From Terana coerulea (Eukaryota; Basidiomycota; Agaricomycetes; Polyporales; Phanerochaetaceae), in contig JAKOGH010000031.1 in NCBI GenBank assembly GCA_024811115.1, positions 1 through 64,000 of the forward strand: 64,000 nt of DNA. Direction: 5' to 3'. The position numbers were made by a program, and so were the translations under genes. This document shows, piece by piece, positions 23,783 to 36,075 of this stretch. How positions within the stretch are numbered: the first letter of the stretch is position 1; every line of letters starts with the position of its first letter. The notes beneath the pieces were generated by a model that searched no databases, was not told the origin of the DNA, and worked only from the letters and a program-made list of their open reading frames with translations.

Positions 23783-25173
23783 ATGGTGGTTGTATGAACG
23801 TCTCCCGTGTCTTTGTGAATCCAATGACGTCTCATAGGACTGATCTCAGAGGAAATCAATGTTGAGTTGTATATTAGGATTGAACATCGTAACATTCTGT
23901 AGCGATATCGGTCTCGTTTGTACTATAGGCTACGTTAGCCCCTTACCTAGTATCCAAAGCAGTTCTACAGAGCATCAAAACGAGACTTGTACTGCAACTT
24001 AGGAGTATCCAGCCAGATAGCAGCTGCCAGCGTCCTCGAAACACCTCGGTGGCGATACCCACGTGAGTGCCACGTGCCTTACAAAAATCAAATGCTGTCG
24101 CGTAAGGCAGGCTGGTGCCAGTTCGAACCGTTCCCTCACCGATCTCACCACGTACGACACACAGCATGTTTTTCCTCCGAGTTATTTGGGTTATTCAGAT
24201 GTATTCGCATGATAATGCGAGCGGGCTTGAGTCTGCACTCTCTCAAACGCCTAGATAATAACATGGTAAGTAACACAATCTGACCATTCAAGCGCTTCTT
24301 CCGGCCAGAGACTCTGTACACTGACAGACAAGGCTCTCCTCGTACACTCGCCTTCTGGGCTTCATTTTCTGCTAAAGATGAGCTGGAGATACTTGAAGGA
24401 GCGAGGTGAACTACAAAAAGTGCTATGAAGGTTGCGGCGCCTCCTACTAGTTCATAGTTGATCGCAGGCCGACTCCTTCCTCAAGCCGCACTCATCTTCA
24501 GGGGCGCCTCGCTTACCAGATACATTGCCGTGTATCATGCTACATACGTTTTGGGACCTCGGCCTACGGAAACATCAAACGGTATGATCAACTGTCGTGA
24601 ACGTGCACAGCTGCTCGCTCGAAGTTAACTCAATTGTCTCTTTAGTAGGCGAAGACTCCATGAACGTGGATGAAACAAACAATTCTTTCTCTCGGTGTGT
24701 TTTTCACTTGCGATATGTCATGTAGTAGACCCGCTACTTCCGGAACTCACCAGTTTTGCCTTTTCGTTGGGGGCGCCATTTCCCGCTCATGCTAGCTGCA
24801 CAGCACGTCAAGGGTCTGGCTCCAGCTGCTGCTCGGTTGCCTTTCGCCCTTGCGAGCACCGTGGTGCAAGAACATCGAGTATGCAGAAAGGAGAAGGTAG
24901 GATTTAACGCGAGCATGGGTGCTGCACAAACGTTAACACTGTTACAGGAATAAAAGTAACGGCATACCAACCTAAGCAAACTTCACACAGCCTGATATAT
25001 CTGGTGGCCCTGATGAAAACAATTCATTGACTGTGCACTGATTCTCGCAAGATGCTGTGAATACAGCGTTAATATTGTGAGTTGGATAAGTACGCCTGCT
25101 TCCGGACTGCAGCGCACTTCATCCCGGCGGACCTCTCTCTCCCCAGTTCCGTTACCTTCAGGGTTGTCCTTCT
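23783..25173. other. Intergenic, no gene recognised
   Basis: About 1.4 kb with several stop codons in all frames. Two CACGTG hexamers near 24060 lack the partner half of the two-part motif. Confidence 0.5.
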
Positions 25174-26589
25174 ATGTCAGATACCACAACGCTTGTGACG
25201 GTGGATGACAGAGATCCAGAAATAACATATACCCCAGGACAATGGTTTTTGATGGGCGTATCTCCCGAGTACATGAAGTGCGCTTCTGACATTCATTTTA
25301 TTTTCCACAAAGTACTGATTTGATGTTGTGCTGCAGCACGACTCATGCGACATCCACTCCTGGAGCTTCATTCCAGTATGCATTTCGTGGTGAGTTTAGT
25401 GCTCTCCGTTGATTGCGCTGCGCTTACTTCGGTGCTTATAGGTACATCAGTGTCGGTCTATGGCACTGTACCCATATCGTCTCCAGACATGCATACTGTC
25501 ATTTCCATGTACACCGTCGACGACTCAACCCCCGTGAACTTTACCTACCCGCTGACCTCTGAAATCATCCACAATCAGCTATTTTACCAGTCTCCACAGC
25601 TGGATGATGGACAACACACCGTGACCGTTACAGTCATTGACGCAGAAAGCTCAGCTGTCTTTTTCTTCGACTATCTCACACACGCGGATCCCTCCTTAAG
25701 CACAGGTTCAACCTCTTCTGCTGATATTCAGCCGACTTCCTCTTTGGCAACTCCTGAGTCTGAACCAAACCCCGACTCCCCGACTCCCTCTGCGTCGACC
25801 CCAGTCGTGGTAACCTCGGTCGTGGTACTTTCTTTGCCGGAAACCTCCGCCCTAACATCTGCCGCGGCACTTAAAGTAACGCAGAGCCCGACAACCGTTG
25901 CTAATTCATCCCCTTCAGCCTCGTCGATCACATCTCTGCACACGACATCTCATGTGGAATCATCGCCAGTGCCATCTTCCAATTCAACCACCTTTATGTC
26001 GAATCCGAACACGTCCCACACACAAGGCTTTGCCTCGACGTCGACGGAGACACATGGTCCGACCTCGAGCATTCGTTTAGGCACCGTTCTGCCCGCAGTT
26101 GTTGTGCCCTTGTGTGTCGCTGCTTCAATTTTTGTTGCGGTGATATATTGGTGGCACAAACGTCGCTCAAAATCACGGTTTCTGGTGCGGTCTACGCCTT
26201 GGCATCGTGATCTCTCGTCAGACAATCCCGGTATGTTTCCAACGTTGAAAGTTCTGCGGATGAGCCGGAGCAGTCATTTAGTAACAAATCTGCTAGATGT
26301 ACAAGAAGAACCATTGACCTCTACCGTGACAGTCTCTCTTTATGCAGAGAGCGCCACTGCAACCACTGCTTTGGCACAGCATAACCTCGTGTTTTCCGAC
26401 ACTGGAACGAGACACTCCGAGTCGACCGCTTCCTTGATCTCACCGAAAGGAGCGCGAGGTGTCTTTGATACTCATCATAGTTCCCAAGTCGCTCGGCCTC
26501 TGCGTGATGATCCGCAAGCAGACGAGGGGGAAACCGTGCTGTTAAGCTCAGCTGGAGATCCGCCCCCTTCATACTTTATGGCGGAGTGA
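25174..26589 (+). CDS. Ser/Thr-rich single-pass membrane protein with extracellular beta-type domain
   Basis: Exons 25174-25277, 25337-25389 and 25442-26589 close in frame to 434 residues. Starts MSDTTTLVTVDDRDPEITYT. The first ~150 residues (GTSVSVYGTVP, QLDDGQHTVTVTV) resemble the extracellular half of a family of basidiomycete membrane proteins. A Ser/Thr/Pro-rich mucin-like stretch follows, then one membrane helix (LPAVVVPLCVAASIFVAVIY) with a basic stop-transfer WWHKRRSK, and a ~150-residue cytosolic tail ending PPPSYFMAE. No signal peptide is obvious, so the N-terminus may be incomplete or exported without one. The layout suggests a cell-surface sensor or adhesion protein; that is inference. 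Confidence 0.8.
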
Positions 26590-27047
26590 CGGGACCCGTC
26601 GCATCAGGTGGAGAGTGGCACTTCTAGCATTTACTGCCGGTACTTGATGGTGAATTTCGGTGTCCTATAGAACAAGTCTGCATAATTATCCTGAATACTG
26701 TGCTCTTTCGTCAGAACCGATGCGTAGTCACTTCGAATACCCTTGCCAGCGTGCCTTTTGGCCACGATCGAGCGCCTTGTGGTAATCCCCGACAATGGGG
26801 ACTTTCCTTGCAAGATACAGTCTGAACACTACCCGCCTTGACATACGAGAGGGTGCGACTGTATAAGCCTAGGAAGTGTCAGCGGACAGTGAACCCCGAT
26901 GATTTGCAGAACCATTTTTATTCGCTGGAGTACAAGAATGCATGACGTGGAGGCAAGAACTCTGCAGATAAGGGAGAAAATGCAGCACGATGAGGAGACA
27001 GCAACAGGATGACAGAGCGGAGTCCGAACAAAGAAAAAAGTAAGATA
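26590..27047. other. Short convergent intergenic region
   Basis: 458 bases between two convergent genes. Nothing recognised. Confidence 0.5.
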
Positions 27048-30000
27048 TCAGTACCACTCAACCGTCGAAGCGGCATTCAAATCCACAGATAGTCCACAGA
27101 TGGTCAGCTTCTGTTGGACCTCGTTGTAATCCCAGTTTTGCACATCGTATCCGAGCCCGCTAATCGTAACTTTCTTTGGTCTTGGGGTCCCCAAGATGGT
27201 CATCGCCTCCAAGCGTGGGCCAACAGTGTACGTCCCGACGCTGACGATTTTAACGCTACACCGACCAACGTGGAACTCGACGTCGCGGTGTGGGGTAGGT
27301 TGGATGCTTTCGCCATCGTCGAAGTGCGTGTGCCCGAACGCATAGCCGTCGCGGGCTTGGTGTATGAGAAGGGTGTACGGCTGAGTGCGCGTCTCGGCGA
27401 TAGTATAGCCAGCGATCGAATGGATGAGAATAGCAGCACCGTCGCGAATGTGGACGGGGATGTGCCCGAGTGGAGCAGACAGGGTCGCTTTACCGTCCTG
27501 TAGGTTGATGTCTTCGGCGTCGTGGATGTACCAATCGCGCCACGCCACTTGACCGCGCCCCGGGAAGAAACCTATGCCATCGATGAGAATGTGTACAAGA
27601 AATGGACACGAAAGTAACGACTGACCCTCTACAGTCGAAACGTTGGGCGTGATAACGGGCGTAATAAGAAGGTCGCGGCCGATAAGGTACTGCCTGTCGA
27701 CGTCGTACAGCTCGGGCTCGTCCGGGAACTCCCAGAACAACGCTCTCACAGGCGGGGACCCAATCATCGACGAGTTTGCGAATAAGGTATACCAATACGG
27801 CAACAACTGATACCGAATCCCCATTGCCTTACGTGAAGCCTCTGCAACGCTGTCCCACACGTAAGGCTCCTGCGAAAGTGCGCCGCGAATATTGTGGTTG
27901 CGGTAGAATGGCACGAATGCGCCGAGGGACATCCAGCGGTTGCACAGCTCCTCGTCAGTGTTGCCTATGAACCCGCACGTGTCCGCGCCGACGAACGGGA
28001 TCTGGAACATCTGGAACTGGAGCATGCCTTGGATGTTGTAGTACAGATAGGACCATTTGCTGAAGTTGTCGCCGAGCCAGTGCCCCGTGTATCGCCCCGA
28101 GCCTGCATACGTCGACCGGGAAATGATGAACGGGCGTTTTCCGGGATGGAGTTCTTCGAGAGACAGGTAGGTCGCCTTTTCTTCCATGATGCCCCAAAGG
28201 TTGTGAACGTCAAGTTCGACGTAACCGCCCGCATGGGTCGCGTTCGTTGCGATAGCACCGACAGAGAGACGGCCATTACCTGTACGCAACAATGAGTATC
28301 AAGTGATACCCAAAAGTAAGAGCGTTCGCCGACCATTATGAATGGAGTAGGGCGGTGCGGTCAAGTCGAGCGCAGCTTGGTTTCTTGTACCAAAACCGAG
28401 TCTGGACGTTGTCTCCGAGCCACCCGCGCTACCTTGCTCATCAGAAGTTCCGAAGCCAACAACGCTAGCGTCTCCCGCGCCGTAGGTGAGATGGCCATTA
28501 ACAGTGATGTTGCCGCTCGTGCCTGAGATAGTGTAGTTGTATCTGAGAAAAATAGTCAGAAGTCGGGGTGCACAAGAAAATCAGCGGTTTCACCCTTCAG
28601 GCCAGTCGGTGCAAGGATTGTTCGGGGTACCAGGCAGCAAGAATGGGACACTAGTATTGGAGAGGTCTGCCTTAGTGCCGCTAATTTGACTGGTCAGCCT
28701 CTTTTTCTGCTTCAACCATATTGTCAAGTAACGCACCACGATCCCTCGCAGAATGATGCCGCCTCGTTCATGTCCAACCAAATCCCGTCGAACTCGATTC
28801 CCAGCGCCGACCAATTCCTCAGAGCCTCCGTCCAGTATAGCTGGGCATTCTCCGCGAACCAATCGGGGAAGACGGTATAGCCCGGCCAGACTTGGCCGAT
28901 GTGCTCCGTGCCATCGGGGTTCTTCACGAAGATATCGAGCTCAACACCGCGAGTATATGGGTCGTACTACACATGCATAGGAATGAGAACCGTTTCGTGA
29001 GTCTAGTGGTAAATATACACTTACAATGTCCGTATTGTTAACTTGTACAGCGATCGCGGCATCGACGATAGGAATGTAATGCTGCTTGTTGGCGTGCTAT
29101 ACTTCTGGGTCAGAAAATATGCGAGCGAAGTGGACAACGCGACTCACCAATTCCCTTATGAGCTTACGCATTTCTTCTGCACCAAATGATACTGGATCCG
29201 TGGTAAAATCTCGGTATGCATGGTACAAATCGATGTCATTCCAAATCGCTGCAAAAGATACACGTTAAATACGTCAAACGAGACTATCTTAGTGCGCAGT
29301 ACTTACTTTCTAGTGGGATATTCGCCTCCCGCATGCGATCCACGACCGACTTCGTCTCCTTCGCGGTCTCCCAACCCCAACGACAAAGATGGAATCCAAA
29401 CGCCCAAGCGGGCTGCCACACCGGCGTACCCACAAGCTCACCATACTGTTGGATAACCTTCTGAGGAGTCGGGCCGGAGAAGAAGTAGAGATCCAAAGTG
29501 CCACCAATCTGACGGTACTGGATGAGTGCGACGTCAGATGTGGGCGGCGTGAGAAGAAGGACGTCCGAGCCAACGGGGCTGGACAAGAAGACACCATGGC
29601 TCATGGAGCGACCCGTCCCCGAATTATAGCGGTGCTCCATGTACATTGGATGCGAGCCATAGCTGGCGACAGGTATAAGTTAATGGATAGTCAGCCTACA
29701 GAAAATGCGCTCACATGTTCTCGTCAGTCGGATCCGCCGCGTCGCGGGGTCCACATCGTCTGTATCGTGCCATTTCCGGTCTCACCAACATCGCGCCGCA
29801 AACCACTGCTTGAAAGCGTTTCGCCAAGTCCATAGATGTTAGCGCCCTTCGGCAGTGCAGACGTCAGCTGGAGGTACTGATCCTCGAATACGAGCGAGAA
29901 TCCATCCAAAGCGGTGGCCTCATCTGGAGTGACGCGGGGAATAGGTGTCTTCGGCAAGGACGAAATTCTCGTATCAAAGAGTGGCGTTGCATCTGGCTCA

Positions 30001-30612
30001 GAGCGGCGAGTGATCCAGAAGACAAATGGCGCAGCTTCATAGTGAAATACGAGGTCTGACGTGTCTTTGTGCACAGTACTTGCCCCTTGGGCAGTATGTA
30101 CACGGAGGCAGGCACAGTGAACTGTTCCTCGGTGGAGTCGTAGATGTTGACATGCAATCTATCCTTCCTTGAGTTTTGTAATAATAATTCAAAGTGGCGG
30201 CACGTACCTCGTATCGGAGTCGTAGGTGACCTCAAGCGTTAAGTTTTGAATATCAAGGCCGAAAGCGTTGCATGCTTGGCCCGCGAGGTTCAAATGAGCG
30301 GTAAGACCCGTCTTGGTCTCTCGGAGAGAGCTCATGGCGTACCCTACACCAAGATGTCCATGTTAGATCACGGCTGCGAGGAGCAGACTATGGCATACCT
30401 GGACAAGTAGACACATTGTGTGAGAAGAGCACCTCCTCGACCAACAGCGACTGCTGAAACTTATACCCAAGGCTGAGCGACACTCCAAGCGTGCGCAGAC
30501 TTGGGACTGAAATGAGCAGGAGTCCTGCGAATAAAGTGGAGAGTGTGCTGAATACAAATATAATCTGAGGCCGCGAGAGCTGCGACGAAGGACCGAGTAT
30601 TAACCGATCCAT
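27048..30612 (-). CDS. Alpha-glucosidase GH31-B; two frameshifts
   Basis: Same family as GH31-A: ANIYGLGETLSSSGLRRDVG, WQPAWAFGFHLCRWGW, nucleophile in GIWLDMNEAASFCEGSW, acid/base in GHWLGDNFSKW, GADTCGFIGNTDEELCNRWM, ending ASTVEWY. The first exon (30612-30399) encodes a hydrophobic segment (IIFVFSTLSTLFAGLLLI) after about 16 residues, more like a signal anchor than a classic cleaved signal. The frame breaks twice: one base missing near 30078-30083 (PKGQ then TVHKDTSD), and one extra in the four-base run at 29746-29749 (TMWT then RDAADP). Intron positions differ from the paralogs: it has the intron before GNGRL and before FFPGRG but lacks the one in PYWYT. It is the only GH31 copy on the minus strand. 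Confidence 0.88.
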
Positions 30613-33600
30613 TTGACACAGCCTGCACCGTGGAAAGCGCGATGATGTTATCCTGGAAGCGATAGCCTTTTAGCGTTGATGCTGCATGCAGTTGCTGAGG
30701 CACAGCAGCCACTCTGAGTTTTGTGGTAGGCAGCTGCACAGAGTGAGCCTGAACACGAAGTGGTGACGTTGAGAAATGGCGGTTCGAGCTCCCGAGTCCA
30801 AGCCCCGCCTTTCCCGCCGTCACGAGAAGTCGAACCGAACAGCCCGTGATTACCCTAAACGCCCGATCCATTATGGGCGTCTGCGCCTCGAAATATCAAT
30901 GCCTGGAAATTTGCCCGCTGTCGGGTGAGTTCGTTATGTAAAACACAACTCAAAATACTCACAGTTGCGACAATGACCGAGAAACCGGGGATACAACAGC
31001 TAGCGAAGGGGAGGCGGGACGCCGACAGCACCCGTGCGCAAATCGCGCGCTTTCGGGAAGAGCAGGCTTTCAAAGCCAATTACTTTGTCCCGTGTATCCC
31101 GCTACCCCCTATCGTACCGCAGAGACACGGCCCTGTGAGCGAGCCTGGCGCAGCAGAGGTCCAGGGAATGAGAAGGCGGTAATAGGCGGCGAGAGAATCC
31201 CTCTGATGATGCTTGACCCGCAATCAGCTTGCTCAGAGACCATAAGCACCCACGAGACGAACGACGTGCCCACAATGCTATCTGGATGGTCCGGGGGCGC
31301 ACGGAGCCACTTGACGGTCGCATAAGTACATCTGCGGCGCAGTGACAGACGGCTGACAGGTCTGCATAAACAGAAACGAGCTCCCAGGCCGCCCCTTGAA
31401 TTCGGCATCCTTCAAGCGGTTCCAGCGCCCGATGGCCCTCCTGAAAAACGTTCTCAGCTTGGCAGTACTGGCAGCAAAAGGACACGCAGAGCGCGTTACC
31501 TGCATGTCGGTCCTTTTACGCCCTGTGAGTCTAAAACCTGCCTATAGACCGACCGCAGCTTCGCATGTCGAGTGATGTCCGGCGTCGACAGCCTAAACTT
31601 TGCACCCGAGCCTGCCGACCAGGACAGCTATCCTGTCCAGTACGGGTTGCACTAAGAGGGTCTTCTCTCCGATAACGGCTGGGGCCTGTGGGAGACGTTC
31701 GTCGACTCGTTAGCCACATACACACACTTTGGAATCTTAAGCATGAGAGAAATACACACCTTTTACCCTCAACGACATCGATTACAGCTCCATGCCACTT
31801 TTGAAGTGATCTTAGCCGCCATCGGTGCGGCAAATTGGAGACAGCGTCGAGAACGTTGCGGCCATATATCGGTGAATCGGCATTCCCTGTTCCACCGTAA
31901 CGCGGCAGGGCGACTTCTGGGATGATGGCTCTGTGAGATCTCCGCATACATTTGCAGGAGTAGGTTGACATTTACCCTATAGGTGCATGTTTTCTCCGCG
32001 CCGAGGCGATGGTACCGAGACTCTGCATCAACGTGCATGCACGGTGTACCTGGATGACACGGTGGTGAACGAATTATGTGACAAGTATGAAGAACGCCAC
32101 GTTACTTACCAACGAAGGTGGGGATGCTCTCAGGTAAGACAGCTCGGCCTACAGATGCATGGAGAGTAACTCGAGAATGATCTGAAGGGATTGTGCACAG
32201 TCAGTTATATGTGGGCGCCAATATTGAATGCTCTCCGTACCTGGTCATTTTATCTTGCTCCCAAGCCTCGTTGAAATACTATGCCAAAATCCGTGGTTGA
32301 GTGTCGAGGTTGAGCGGAGACATCCCTGCAGGTCTGAGTATAACGATGGTCTTCTGCTGAGCTCAGTGTTTCAGCCTGGCGTCTTTTGAATATGCGTCGC
32401 CAAACAAGGCCAAATAGTGTTGCTACGGTGGATTCTGCACGAGCAACCTGTACCAGACAAACTCTTACGACGCCTTTGAGCCATTGCAGATGCTACTCTT
32501 CAACGCATCACCTACCATAGTAAATGGTTGAGTTACGCCAAATTATTGGCGCCACTTCTTGAAGCGCCTGGAGTCGATTTGAAAAAGTCAACCACCGGGA
32601 ATTGAAAGAAATGGTTCCAGAATATTCAACTGCAAGTAGAACCAAAGGTAAGGCGGTCTCATGGTGTTCTGGATGAGCTTAGCTGATTTTACTCAGTCTG
32701 CGTAGGGGAATTAGTGACGTGGTGGACTAATAGGGAAGCAGGCGGGCTTACCGCACATTTTCTCACAGTTCGATTTTATCTTCCCGCGCTGTGTTCTCCG
32801 ACCGATTGACGGTTGTCAGGAACGTCCACCAGCACCCTAGATGCAAATACGGATGGATAGCCTGCCGATAGTCTGCGTATTACGCCGCAGTCAGTGCCGT
32901 CTCGGGGATTTTTCGGTGCTCACCAATTTGACGTCGCGCCTTCTCCACTCCAGGGCCCTGTTCCCAACAGCTAAAATCAGTATATGAATCATCGCCTCCC
33001 CTGTGCAGTCGCAAGAAGACATAGGACGTACGAGGTTTTGACAACGCCGTACCACGGTGCGACCTCTACGCTGTATGTAATCTCCCGAATTTCCTCCTCG
33101 CCTGTACTGAACTTCGCTGAAACGCTCTTTATTCAGAGTTTTTGTCCTGCGGGCCATTCTAGCTCTGTAAGCATGCCGGCAGGAGAAATTTCGTCGAATG
33201 GTGCAGCTCTGCTGCGGCGTGTCCGGGGATTCGCCTGGCACGATAGGAGAAGACCGTAGGTTTTCGCGAGAGGGCGCTGGTGGCTCACGGCGCCGTGAGT
33301 AGGGGTGGGGATGACTCTTGAGGTTGGTCCTTTCCTGCACCGTCGCCTGTTCTCAGAATGTTGACGTATGCACTCTCAGCGTGAGGAAGGGAACATCACG
33401 CGGGTCAAGCTACGACATTAGCCGTGCACGCCGACTGAACAGCCAGTAATTATTTTATTGCGAACCGTGCACCTGCCTCATTCTCTCCGTGATGCAGATT
33501 TACGTGAACCTCCTTGAATGGGCTGTCTCAGCGTGGTTCTGGGCATCTGGCCTTCCTAGGAGGTCTTCCAGACGCACCGGCCTTGTCGCCGGTATCAGTG

Positions 33601-34757
33601 GTTCGGATCCGTGAGCGTCGTGTCAGCGTCGTTCGTGTCATTCCTGGCTGACCGTATCGGTAGATGGACCAGGGCCAGCTCCTTTCGAACGGCTGTGCTC
33701 CCGCACCGGGCCGTCTGCTGCCACCGCATCTTCGTCCCAGAGCCAGAGCTTGTGCCCCCGGCTTCGTCAGAAGAGCTCTACTCGTATCTGGCCGCTCCGA
33801 CAATTGGACGCGAGGGCCCTCGTGAGCCCTCGCCAAGGTGGTACAGCGTGGTGCCATTGACGACACCCAGGGTCGTCTGTCCCGGGAGTCCTGCAGGGTG
33901 TCTCCATGCCCGCTTCCGCCGTCCCAGCACGCCGGATACGGTGGTCAGTTGACGGCCAATTTCATCACCATTCATCGCCGCTACCTCAAATTGACCAACG
34001 GTCGTGGACGTCCAACAGCTTCGCGTGTGCGGCGCAGCGGACGCGGAAACCTTCGCCGTCTCACATGTCCTCGGTGGCATCTGCTTCCTCGGTCGGTGGC
34101 TGCTCTTCCCGCTCGTCGACCGCCTTCTGTATGATTTGCTTTCAAAGGCCCAGCTTCCATGTGACCGAGGATGGGTTGCTCGCCTCATGGAACGCGACAT
34201 CCCATAGGTGAGCACCGTTCCACCACTCCCGGACCTAGGTTCCAGTCCTGGTCTGCTCCACCATGCTTAATCGGTATCTCATTTGTCTAGACCTATACAC
34301 ATTTTCAATCAGCTTCGCCGCATACCGTGAAGGCCGCCATCTCCTTCCATGTCTCATTTAAGGTGAGGCATTTTCTTGTCGGGAAAAAAATCGACGCTAA
34401 TCGAATATCTATCTTGTCAAGGTTCCGAAGCGGTATACAGTCGCATACAGTAGTATCCTTCTCCGCTTGTCACAGCAATGCGGGGTATCAATGAAAATCA
34501 GCCTTCGAACCCAGTGTGGTCTGCCACCGAATTTTACACGTTACTCTGGAAACTTTCTCGACGGTGAGGTGCCTGACTGCGACGTCCGACGGCCGCACGC
34601 TATTACGTGTTCATGTCCCAGGCTTCCCCATTCACTAGGAGAAGATCCTGACGAGAGATTCATTCCTTCCTACATAGTAACAGTCGGGTACACATACGCA
34701 AGCACACTTAATTCTGAGGAAAACATTCGGGCATATTGGCAAAAAAGGCTCGAGGCC
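30613..34757. other. Gene-poor stretch, no gene supported
   Basis: About 4.1 kb without a recognisable spliced gene. Open frames at 30461-30871, 31102-31485, 31531-31971 and 33528-34215 overlap on both strands and show no motif. A GC-rich block near 33.5-34.2 kb has open frames in several phases and could be a decayed element, but I cannot assign it. Confidence 0.45.
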
Positions 34758-36075
34758 TTACAACTTCGGAGTAATCATGTGCTTGACACTGGCGGGATCC
34801 AAGACACCTTGGGGATACGGCACCGTCATGGGACGGACGTGCTGCTCTCCACCATCGACGGCAATGATCTCTCCTGTAATAAAGCTGGCGGCCTCGCTGA
34901 ACAAAAACACGGTGGCATTCGCGATATCGCGCACATCGCCCATCCGACCGGCCGGAAGCGCTGGGGTCCGCGGCGTGCCATCGTCGCCCTTGGTACCGAG
35001 ACGGCTCATGCCCTCCGTGCCACCGATGGGGCCGGGTGCAATGACGTTCGACCGCACGCCCTGCAGACCGAAACCGCCACGCATGATCAGTCTCGCTTCG
35101 CGCAGAGGGAACTGGGCCCGAGGTACTCACGTGGGGCCCTTCTTCTACGGCCAACACCGCAGATGCTGCGAAGGATGCACAGGGCGAGCGTGAATGAGAA
35201 CAAACGGGGTGGGAGGGGTGTGCAGATAGGCTTACTGGCGTCCACGGCTGCCTTCGCAGCAGATACGTGTACCTGGTAAGGTGTCGCTGCGGGGCTTGTT
35301 CAGCACGGCGGAATACAAACGTCGCCTTATGGAGCACGTACCCTTATAGTGCAGCGTCGCACTGACGTGAATGTACGCTCCCTTGGAGGCGCGCACATGA
35401 GGAATGGTTGCCTTGATGGTATTGTAGGTTCCAATCTGGTGAGAGAGGCGAGTCAGCCAAGACGAACACACACGACCGTCGCACTCGCACTCACCGCGTC
35501 AATCTCGAGCACGGTCCTGAAGGCGTTTTCGGACAGGCCAGAAATAGGAGCCAGGAAATTGCCAGCGGCACCTGTTCCGAGCGGGGTGTGAGAACGGAGG
35601 CGTCGGGGTGGTGCGCGTGCGAGCAGGCATACCGCAGATGACGAAGTCAATGCGTCCGAATTTCTCAATGGTCTTTGCGGCGGCTTCCTGCAGGGCTTTC
35701 GGCTGCCTGACATCTGCCTGAACGGGAAGGCAGTCTTTGCCTGTGTCTTTTGCCAGCTCGTCTGCCGCCGCGGTCAGGCGGTCCATCCTTGAGAACGAGT
35801 TTTGTCAGAGTCAGGAACAAAGTGGCGATCGCAGTCAAATGCACAGACTTTCGTCCCACGATTGCTGCACTTGCGCCGTGGCGCATCTGGTGAGAGCCGT
35901 TAGCGCACATTTCAAAAACTCAGTTGCTCGTCGGAGAACATACCACAGCCCGTGTCATCTCTTTGCAGATTCCGGACCCGCCTCCGGTGCAGAAGAGGAC
36001 CTTCCCGTTGAAGATGCCATCTCTGAAGACGGCGGTAGTATCCCCTACGGGCTGGATGTACGACTTGGCAGACAT
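34758..36075 (-). CDS. Peroxisomal 2,4-dienoyl-CoA reductase (SPS19/DECR2 type)
   Basis: Eight exons (36075-35944, 35886-35849, 35787-35633, 35571-35495, 35435-35342, 35286-35236, 35165-35131, 35060-34758) close in frame to 294 residues. A short-chain dehydrogenase: NADP-binding TGGGSGICKEM, then GRIDFVICGAAGNFLAP, and the family-typical YQVHVSAAKAAVDA with NVIAPGPIGGTEGMSRLG, which matches the DECR2/SPS19 branch rather than a generic SDR. It reduces 2,4-dienoyl-CoA intermediates so unsaturated fatty acids can be beta-oxidised. The C-terminus PKL resembles a peroxisomal PTS1 signal (consensus SKL/AKL), though Pro at -3 is unusual. No frameshift. Confidence 0.93.

Noticed and set aside
24058..24080. 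Two CACGTG hexamers as further motif copies
   Set aside because: No GCCACAAAG half at the right spacing on either strand.
30780..30800. GGTTCGAGC-like string, candidate tRNA B box
   Set aside because: No matching A box or foldable acceptor stem around it; similar strings near 42965 and 47297 also failed.
33528..34215. Possible retroelement or RNase H-like remnant
   Set aside because: Open frames in several phases and one RWYSVV-like string were suggestive, but no catalytic motif or repeat ends could be found.
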